NCBI RefSeq assembly: GCF_000234665.1
Contig: NC_018324.1
Coordinates: 181,501 to 245,500, forward strand
Source: Leishmania mexicana MHOM/GT/2001/U1103
Taxonomy: Eukaryota; Euglenozoa; Kinetoplastea; Trypanosomatida; Trypanosomatidae
Direction: 5' to 3'
Length of the DNA: 64,000 nucleotides
In this document: positions 9,201-17,357 of the stretch, piece by piece
How the letters are laid out: every line of letters starts with the position of its first letter
Position numbering within the stretch: the first letter of the stretch is position 1
Position numbers and translations under genes: made by a program
Notes under the pieces: generated by a model
The model's input: the letters and a program-made list of their open reading frames with translations, nothing else
Database searches by the model: none
What the model was told of the DNA's origin: nothing

Positions 9201-11586
9201 AGGAAAAAGAGCGAGACGCCAGAAGCAGATGACTGGACGAAAAGAAAGACGACTGGATTTGCTTTTGATGCTTGACGGCCGCGGCCATCACCCTCTCAGA
9301 AATAAAGGGCGCCGCTCACCCCCGCCTTCTCCATGGCACTGACGCATGTGAGGCCCGCCGGCCTCCCGTCCGTTTTTTTTCCTGTTTTCCTTTTTTTCGT
9401 GTCGGTGTTTTCCTTCTATTTGGCGCATTTTGTGTCCACGCGACACGGACTGCCGTCGCGCGTTTCGCTTTCGTCGTCATCTTCTCTGTTTTTTTTTGTT
9501 GTTTGCAAGGCGTGTCCGCTGTGAGCAGAAGACGGAAACGAAAGGAAAGATTTAAGAGAGGATCGCCCCATCTCACCCCAAACCCCCCACCTTGTCTCCC
9601 CTCCTCTCAACACACATGTATGTACATATATATATGTGTATGGGAAACGAGAATCTACCTCGCTGTAGATGTGTGCATCGATACTCTTTCTGTGTGCGGC
9701 CTCTTTCTCGCTTTGTGCATGTATAGCAAGTGCTTGTAGTCACAGTGCGTGCGCATTCGTGTGTCTCTGCGTGTGTGTGTGTTCATGCTCTCTGTCTTTC
9801 ATGCACATTTTTGTTTCCGCTCTTTTCCTTGGTGCACTTGTCCGGCGCTCTCTCTGCTTGTCTTTGTTTTGTCTGCGCGCACGGCGTTGCTCCTCTCCAG
9901 TCCATAACGTCGCGAGAAGGAGGAGGAGTACGGAGCACACTTTTAAGCAGAGGCACGCACTGGCACCCCAGATGCACAAAACACGTGACGGAACGCAACG
10001 GTGATACGTAAGTGCACGCCTCCGCAGCCCATGGTGCCATGACTGAGGATGTGAAACCCAGGACGAGTCGTGCCTCCGAGGCATGCCCTTTACAGTTGTG
10101 CTAACAAAGCAAGCAGGCACCCAAGAACTGCGATTCTTTGTCATGAGAAAAAATTAAATTGCGGGCGAATGACGCATCATGGACGCGATAAAGGTCACTG
10201 CAATGCATCGAAAATACCTGCATATGGGTGCACAAGAAGCCAAGCGGGTAAAAAGAGAAGGAGCGCTGCCTACACCCTCCACATGTTTTAAAAATGATTT
10301 CTCGACATGGGCGAAGACGGTGTTGCTGGTGCGCACACGACCGATGATAGTGGTGCGTGTGTGTGTGTGTGTGTTTGTGTGCGCATGTGCATCCGCAGGT
10401 GCGTTTTCCTTGTTACCTGCACCTTTTGATCGCTCAATTTCTTTTTGTGTTCCTCTTTCCCTTCTCTCCATCGCGACCCCCCCCCCCCACACACACACAC
10501 ACCCAAGTCTCAGCTGCACACCTTCTGCGAAGGCGTTTTGTGCGTATGTTGGCTGGCGCGCTGTAGGGACAGAGAGGGAGCAAAAACACCGAGAAATAGA
10601 TAGAGGCCGGATAGCACACAGTTGACGCGAGCGCGGCCCTCCACTTACTCTTTCCCTTTCACTTGAGAACGATGTCACATGTATGTCTGCAAGTGACTGA
10701 AGGAGCGTCGCAATGCGGCCTCTACTTCTGTACTTGAACCATGAATGTACTGTATGTAGTGGGCCAACTGTGACAGGGTGTTTGCGCCATGTCGAGTGTG
10801 TGTGTACCTTTTTGTTTCCACTTGATATCTTCCCTTCTCCTATATTCTTGTGCTACTTCCCACCTGACCCCCCCTCTCTCGCTGTGCGTTCGCCTTGACA
10901 TCACTCGCCTGCACAGAAAAGGTTGACGGTTTGTGTGTGTGTGTGCGTGCGGCATTGTTAGCGATCCAGTGAGTGTGCATGAGGTTTCTCTACCAATTTC
11001 TGCTTGTGTCTTTCTTGGGTCGAAGTGGCACTTTTTTTTCCTTTTCCTTTCTTTTCTGAGTGTGCAGCTCTCCACTCCGGGTGGCGGTGCTCAACGCAGC
11101 CAGGGCAGACAAGGGAGCGGACAAAGGAAAGAGCGGCATGGGAAATGGGAGCACAACAGCACACACGCTTTCAACGGACAACATGAATGCAAGAAAATCG
11201 AAAAGCGTTGAGCGTCACTTGTTGCCCCCATTCATTCTCTCCTTCACACTCACACCGACACCCACCCCGAGTCGCTTACCGATGTGCTCTTGGATGGCTG
11301 CCTTCACCGTTTCGCCACAAGGCATCGCGGCTACTAGGTACACTTGCAGATTCTTCGATAGAGACGTGAGGGAGTAACGCGCCTCCTCCTCGTCCTCCGT
11401 TGACCTGCTTCCCGCCCGCTGCATCCCTTCTGCGCCGATTTCGTTTTAACATGTCTGCATCCCGCTGTGCCCCGTTTGCACGAAAGCTCTTCTATTACCT
11501 GCCCACACAACGTGCGGAAGCATTACTGCTGCATTTTCTTGGTCATCCGTGCGCATTTTTTAAATTTGTACTCTCAGTACTTCATG
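9201..11586. other. Non-coding region upstream of repeat copy 1
   Basis: About 2.4 kb with no convincing gene. It holds TA and GT microsatellites (9611-9636, 10353-10380) and a C-run plus CA repeat at 10477-10503. Around 9900-10320 the pyrimidine bias is lost and an ATG-started frame opens at 10179, but it runs into the GT repeat and is not credible. At 11215-11424 the minus strand has a coding-like frame, described separately as a finding. Confidence 0.55.
10477..10503. repeat. C-run plus CA microsatellite
   Basis: About twelve consecutive C bases followed directly by a CA run. Prone to length error in assembly. Confidence 0.85.
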
Positions 11587-12871
11587 CCGGGCACTTCCCC
11601 GTGGTATCACAGGGCCCAGTGCCCACAGTCTCTGTGGAGCCCGGGAGCCTGCAGCCTGCCCTTGGGGAGTACGGCTGCGGACTCTTGGTGTCGGTGGACA
11701 GGTCTGGGCTGGCGGTGTGCGGAAGAGACCTGCGGCCGTGATGCGGGTTGGACGAGGTGACAGCGGATGGCGTCTGCGATGCAGCAAGTGTACGCGCGCC
11801 GCTGGCCTGTCGCGTGCGGGTGCCATGTCAGTACGTCTTTGGCCGTTGTGGATGGGGGCATAACGGCACAGTGGACGGGCTTGCAAGGTGGGCAGTGCCG
11901 GGGGAGCGGACGCCGGGTGCGTGGGCTGCGGATTTGGCCACTGCTCTGAGGCGCCAGGCCGACATCCCCCGCAGCCGCGGTACGCGACGCGACGCGCTGC
12001 GACAGGAGCACCTTTGCGGCAGCTGCGCCACCCCGGAGGAGCAAGGATGGTGCGCTTACGGGACGACAGGAGGCGATCCTCGCGCAGCGGCGGGGAGGCG
12101 CGCAGAGGGCGTGCTGGCCAGCTGCACCGCTGGCGGTGTGGTACCGCCCGCCCGCCTGCTTTTGGTATGGGTGCGTGCGACGCGGCGCTGTGCCCTGTGT
12201 GCGACGCGCGGTTCTCGGATCGCTCGTGGCTCGAAGCGGCCCGCATTTCGCGCTGTGATGTTGCACGCGATGGTGCGGCTGCGCACGTCTCACTCGCGCC
12301 GCATGGGCTTCCCCCGTCGGGTGCGTGTGGCTGTCCCCTGCGCCCCTTCGGGACGGCAGGGCAGGCGGTGTTTGTGCGGTGGCGCGTGGTTGTCGGCGTG
12401 CCCCTTCCACTTGCCCCGCACACGCGCTCCTGTCAGGTGCGCGCGGATTGAGGTGGTGATGAGGCGCCCCTGCCGGCACCGACTCGTAGCCGCGCCGGCG
12501 CCTGTCGCGGCACATGCGTGGCCAAGTCGCACCGGCACGCCCCTCTCTCCCCTCCCGTGGCATCGACGGGAAATGGCAGGTGAAGGCAGCGAGCCCCCCT
12601 CTCCCTCCCCCCACACAGTGCATGCGTGCGACGTGCGCGGCCTCTCCTCCATCCGGCCGGGCGGGTGCGATGAGGCACGGGTGCCGGAGGCAGGACGAGA
12701 GCGCCGCGAACGGCACTGCGGAGCCCTCCCGGCTGCGGCGTGAAGGGTGCCCGCACCGCCTTGTGGGATGCGGCGGCAGGGCGCTGCGTCCTAGAGGGCC
12801 CGGATGTAGCCGCTGCGCCACAGGAGGCGGGTGCGCATACCTTTTCTGACCTTGGCGTGCTAAAAGGTCGC
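11587..12871 (+). mobile_element. Copy 1 of 1.3-kb ingi-related (DIRE/SIDER-class) repeat
   Basis: A GC-rich block, unlike its pyrimidine-rich surroundings, repeated almost identically at 33639-34936. The shared sequence begins CCGGGCAC and ends with GACCTT-(N)10-AAGGTC. Near the left end, GTGGTATCACAGGG resembles the GTGGTGCCAGGG core of the Pr77 hallmark that starts L1Tc/ingi retroposons. At 12191-12255 one frame reads CPVC-x3-F-x5-L...RC, a TFIIIA-like zinc finger that has lost its first histidine, as at the C-terminus of ingi/L1Tc polymerases. No reverse-transcriptase motif is visible. Long open frames run on both strands because the DNA is GC-rich; none starts with a credible ATG. Compared with copy 2 it lacks 15 nt between two GGGTGCGC direct repeats near 12831. 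I see no clear target-site duplication. A full reading as DIRE is inference. Confidence 0.6.
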
Positions 12872-13632
12872 GCTAAACCATACAAAAGAAAAGATGTTTT
12901 TTTTCTTGCTCAGCGTGAATGCTGGGGGTGGGATAAGGAGGGTGTGACTGTGTGATGGGTGTGCACGTGTGGGGGCCGTTTCGGTTGTTGTGAGGAGTTC
13001 GTCCTCGGGTTTGTCGCCGTTTGCCAGGATGGTGATGGTGAGAGGTGGCGATATGGTGTCGTAGCATGCTCGCTCTGGAGTTTGCGCTTTGCGCAGGTAT
13101 GACAACACGTGCCAGAAAGACCTCAATACTATTCGTTCTCGCTGCCCTCGTTGCCTTCTCCGTGTAACCGTATGTGTCTCCTTGACGTGTACTCGCTCCT
13201 TCACATGAGAAGCCTTGTTGACGTGCACCAACTGGTGACTCCTTTTATTTCTGCTCCGCGGCACTTCCCTATATTCTCACGCATAGCCGGTCATATGTGC
13301 TTTGTGATAGAGGTTTAACCTCGTGTGACCCGCCACGTTGTTCACGACGTCCGCGCACTCTGATCGGCGGCGCCTCACACCTCCATCCGATTGTGAAGAG
13401 CGCAACTGCCAGCACCGAGGCGCTAGCTTGCCGACGCACTTACACATCCATGCGCGCGCACACGTGCACTCCTTGAAACTCCAAGGCAGATTGCTCACCT
13501 CGTCGCCACTTCTTGAAGCTCAGTCGATATCTATTTTCTTGCGTTTAACTGTGCGTGTGCTGCCACCAACCAGCAGCGCAATCACCTTCTCTTCTCTGTT
13601 CCTCCTCCTACACGGAGCACCTACCTTCAGCC
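12872..13632. other. Region between repeat copy 1 and SLC35F6-like gene
   Basis: About 760 nt without a gene. The first 250 nt are G/T-rich on the + strand and then change to pyrimidine-rich sequence after about 13110. Likely contains the acceptor for the transporter; the tract CTTCTCTTCTCTGTTCCTCC near 13582-13601 is the best candidate, with several AGs downstream. Confidence 0.5.
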
Positions 13633-15024
13633 ATGGTGGATGGGTTGTCTTCCGCACTGTTTACTGTTCTTGCTATCTTCTTTCTCTTTGCGGGCACTGT
13701 GCAGACACTGAGCTTGAAATGGGCCGACACCATTGAAGCCTCTGATGGCTTTACGGGTCCCACGAGCGGCCAAGGCGGTTCTCACGCCGTTAACTTCCGG
13801 CTGCTCTACTCCTTTGCCCACCCTTTCACGCAAGCCTTCTTCATGTTCTGTGCAGAGACATGCTGCCTCGTGTTGCTCGTCTGCATGCTGGTGTGGAAGA
13901 AGTATGTGGCACCCCGTCTGCACAACAGCAGGGAGGACACTGGTGCTGCTCCCACAGGCGAATTGGTGGCGGGCGAAGACTATGCGCTGCCTTGTAGCCC
14001 GTCTCTGTGGTTGCTGCCGTCTGGCGCCGACTTTTTGGCGAGTATAGTGCAGAACGTCGGCCTGATGCTCACGTACGCCTCTGTGTACCAGATACTGTGC
14101 GGCTCCACCGTTGTGTGGATCGCCCTCATCTCATACTTCTGGCTAGGCTACCGCTTCACGAAGGTGGAGCTGTGGGGGATGGGCTGCGTCGCGCTAGGTG
14201 TCTTTTTGGTAGGCCTGAGCAACCTCCTGGAACGGGGTATCGACTTCGAGAGCACCTCGCACGGGCGGCACAAGAATCAGGTGCTGGGCAACCTCCTTGT
14301 CCTAATGGCGCAAATTCTGCACGCCTACCAAGGCGTGTGTGAGGAGCGGCTGATCCGCCTCTACAAGGTTCCGTCGCTGCAGATGGTGGGGACAGAGGGT
14401 ATCTACGGTATCGGCCTGTCGCTCAGTCTGCTCGCCTTCCTGCAGCTGGTGCCAATGGCCACCTGGGGCCACAATTTGGTGGCTGTAGAGGAGTTTTTGG
14501 GTTCTGGTGAACTTGGCGTCCTGCACGCCAACGTTACATGGGTGCGACAGCTGCAGCCGGCGCTGAAGGTGCCCTACGATGACGTTGTGCTCGCGTTTGC
14601 GCAGATACGAGAGTCGTGGGAGTGTAAGGTGTTCATCTTTGTCTATATCCTTTCCGGCTTTTTCTACAACGCGTGCCACATGAGCGTCATCAAGCACGTG
14701 TCGGCGACGGCCACTGTCATGATTGGATCCCTGCGCAACGTAACTGTGTGGCTGGTGTGCCTCCTCATCCCATCGGTCTTCGAGGAGCACTTCAACGTCG
14801 TGCAGTTCATTGGATTTGTGTTTCTTGTGCTCGGCAACGTGCTGTTTCACCGAATCTTGATTACGCGCTTTGACGCCATTCTGCCTGCGCAGATGATTGA
14901 CGCCTGCCCGGTGCTCTTCCGCGACGCCCAGAAGGCTAGGGAAGGTGTTGCGAAAGTGGAGAACAGGAGCAGGGATATATCACTTGAGCCGCAGCCGAGG
15001 GAGCTGAGGTCCAAGGAGGACTAG
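13633..15024 (+). CDS. SLC35F6-like transporter (drug/metabolite transporter superfamily)
   Basis: A ten-helix membrane protein of 463 residues. The N-terminus AGTVQTLSLKWAD (20-32) matches GSINTLSAKWAD of human SLC35F6. Other matches are FAHPFTQAFFMF (61-72), DFLASIVQNVGLMLTYASVYQIL (split, 133-155), GNLLVLMAQILHAYQGVCEE (219-238), VGTEGIYG (252-259) and SATATVMIGSLRNVTVWL (357-374). Hydrophobic helices lie near 6-25, 66-88, 133-155, 158-175, 180-198, 217-235, 255-275, 333-352, 360-380 and 388-408. Two insertions stand out: a Gly/Ser-rich loop at 38-52 and a long loop at 278-330. The substrate is unknown; human SLC35F6 is lysosomal or mitochondrial and poorly defined. The C-terminal 50 residues are hydrophilic. 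The ATG at 13633 is the first in the frame. Confidence 0.88.
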   Translation: MVDGLSSALFTVLAIFFLFAGTVQTLSLKWADTIEASDGFTGPTSGQGGSHAVNFRLLYSFAHPFTQAFFMFCAETCCLVLLVCMLVWKKYVAPRLHNSREDTGAAPTGELVAGEDYALPCSPSLWLLPSGADFLASIVQNVGLMLTYASVYQILCGSTVVWIALISYFWLGYRFTKVELWGMGCVALGVFLVGLSNLLERGIDFESTSHGRHKNQVLGNLLVLMAQILHAYQGVCEERLIRLYKVPSLQMVGTEGIYGIGLSLSLLAFLQLVPMATWGHNLVAVEEFLGSGELGVLHANVTWVRQLQPALKVPYDDVVLAFAQIRESWECKVFIFVYILSGFFYNACHMSVIKHVSATATVMIGSLRNVTVWLVCLLIPSVFEEHFNVVQFIGFVFLVLGNVLFHRILITRFDAILPAQMIDACPVLFRDAQKAREGVAKVENRSRDISLEPQPRELRSKED

Positions 15025-17357
15025 GTATTAGGATAAAAATGCGAACGGTAGGTACGCTAAGTGGATGAGACACGTGTCCGTCAAGGGGAGAAGAGGCATC
15101 TTTGCTTCCTTTTTTTGTTTCATTGCGCGCTTCGGAGGATGAGAGGGGGACGGGTGCGGACAGCGAGGCTCATTCACGTGCTCTGGCATGGTCGAAAGGG
15201 CGACGTTTTTGTACGCAAAATGATTATCGAGCATGTCAGCTGGCGTATCGCGATGTTCTCGTCCTCTCACAGACCCAGGCACTGTACTCGCCGTGTGCCT
15301 GACTTTTTTTTCACTTTCATACATGACAACAGTTCTGTCGGGATAATCCAAAACGTGGCCCACCCCCTCTTAACCTCGACAGGGAAGACGCGCCTACAGA
15401 CAGGGAAGGGCCACACCTGCTGCCCTCGATTCCTGCAACGTCAACGACTATTAACGGCTACGCATGCGCCGTGCCGCGGTATAACAAGCACCCCTGCGTT
15501 TTTTGTGTGTGCGTGTGTGCTTGGGCTGGTTTCTTTTCTTTTCTCTATGGATTGGCGTTTTCTCATTTTTTTTTGGTTGTACGCTTTTGCAGCGTCTGTA
15601 AGCAACAAACAGGAGCGCCTCAGTGCTGCGGAGCCTGCACCCGATTCTCGTGCTTTGCCCCTCACCCACCCCTTCTGTCTCTCTCTCTGTGCGTGTACGT
15701 GTGCGTTTGGAGGTTGTAAGTCTGCCGCTTTTTTCGACTCTCCTCTCTTCCGTCCGTATTTGAGTATATATATATATTTGCTTTTCCCCCGACTCCCCCC
15801 TCTCTCTCTCTGCGCACTCTGAGGTCTGAGAAAAGGCTACGGCTCTGTGATGCGTGCGGAGCTGGGCGCATTCGGCGTACCTTGTCTCTCATTCTCGCGT
15901 GGCTCTTTCTCTCCCTCTCTCTTGGGTACTTGCCCATCCGCCGTCCTGTGAGAAGGACTTCTCTTCACCTATTCCTCTGTCCTCGTCGCTTCGACTCTTA
16001 TCATGACTCGAAACAAAGATGAGCAAGCAGCCTCTCCTCTCCTCTCTTCTCTATTTTTTTCTTTTCAAACACCACTTTGTGTATGCTCGCTTCTGTTCGA
16101 GACGTAGTGCCTTGTCGTGTTCTCTTGAGTAGTCATGAGCGCCGCGCGGTTGCATGGGGACGTTTTACAGCACGCCCCGATGTAAGCGCGTGTACGAGAG
16201 CGTCATCGTTCTTCTCTCCTTCTCGCGTGTACGGTTTTCGCTCACGTTGCTTGCGGTTGTATACACACGCCGAATTCTGTTTAGATGACGACGTCTTCCA
16301 TGTGCCCTCCTCCCCTACACACGCGCACGCCTTTTTGCCGCACCCCTCTTGGAATGGTGGTCTGTCAAAGATGGCAAGGGCCTCATGCGCGTTTGTGCGT
16401 ATGTGTGTGTGTGTGTGGGAAGGCCAACCGCCACATCCTCGCAACCGCAGCTCGGTGAAGGCCGCGCCGTCGGCGAGGGAAAGAAAAAGAAAGGAAAGAC
16501 AGATAAACGGCAGCATCAGCAGTCAGAGATGGCCTTCCTCTCTTTTTTATCTACGGACGGGGCTCTCCCTGACATGGCGCCGTCGCATCAGATGTTGCTC
16601 AAGAAGAGTAAGGTGAGGCGATCGTGGCACTCTATGGGCAATGGAAGGTGCTCCCTGCTGCTACAATTGCGCTACTGCACCAAGTGTGGGTGCGCGCAGC
16701 TTTCCTTTCCTGTTTATCTATGCGCTCTTTCAGCACTACTCTTGTCGTGCGGTGCCGCGTAGTCTACACCGCCCCTCCTCTTCATTCTCTCTCTCTCTCC
16801 TCCTTCTGAAATCTTTTTGCTGTTATCTTCACTGTCGTTGCTTACGCGAAGCGGCCAAGGCGCGAGCTCGTGTGCGCTCTGTTGTTGTTTTAGACGCGCA
16901 GCTGTGACGTCTGTCCGTCACTGCCCCGCAAACTGGGAACGGAGGGGTGGTGGTGAACAACCTTCGCCGTCTGCTCTTTCTCCTTCTCTGTGCAACGAGC
17001 AGAAGCTATTCCCCGCTCGGTTGTGACTCTATCGTGCACAGTGCCCTTATTTCAACGTCTCCTTCAGCTTCTCACGCTCGTGGGTACTCTCGCCCCCCCC
17101 CTCGCCTTCCTTAGACGCTAGATCTCCTGTCTGCCTCGCATTTTTTTGTACATCCATGCAAAGCGCTGCTCTTGCCGTCGAAAGAGCACCCACAGACTAG
17201 CTGGTGACGCGTATGTTTGCGCAGTGATCTTTGAGCACAAAAAAGGAAACCAAAAGCGTTGCTTCCAAAGGCGGCAACCGCCCCCTTCAAATTGATACAG
17301 AGCGGTGCCCTCTGTGCAGGCGACGGGCCGGCCCTTTCAGTGCTTCAGTCTGCCAAG
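15025..17357. other. Intergenic region between transporter and serine-rich gene
   Basis: About 2.3 kb, mostly pyrimidine-rich with a TA run at about 15762-15777 and many TC runs. Around 16440-16700 composition is more even and an ATG frame opens at 16529 for 77 codons, but it has no recognisable feature. A C-rich tract (CCCCCCCCCTCGCC region, 17092-17107) leads to AG at 17113-17114, a possible acceptor for the next gene. Confidence 0.5.

Noticed and set aside
11748..12743. A 331-codon + strand frame and even longer minus-strand frames in repeat copy 1 (same in copy 2)
   Set aside because: Stops are rare on both strands because the DNA is GC-rich; the + frame has no ATG start, products are Arg/Ala/Pro-rich without domains, and several overlapping frames are equally open.
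16529..16762. 77-codon ATG frame between the transporter and serine-rich genes
   Set aside because: No signature, no clear acceptor, and a second overlapping frame is equally protein-like; left undecided.
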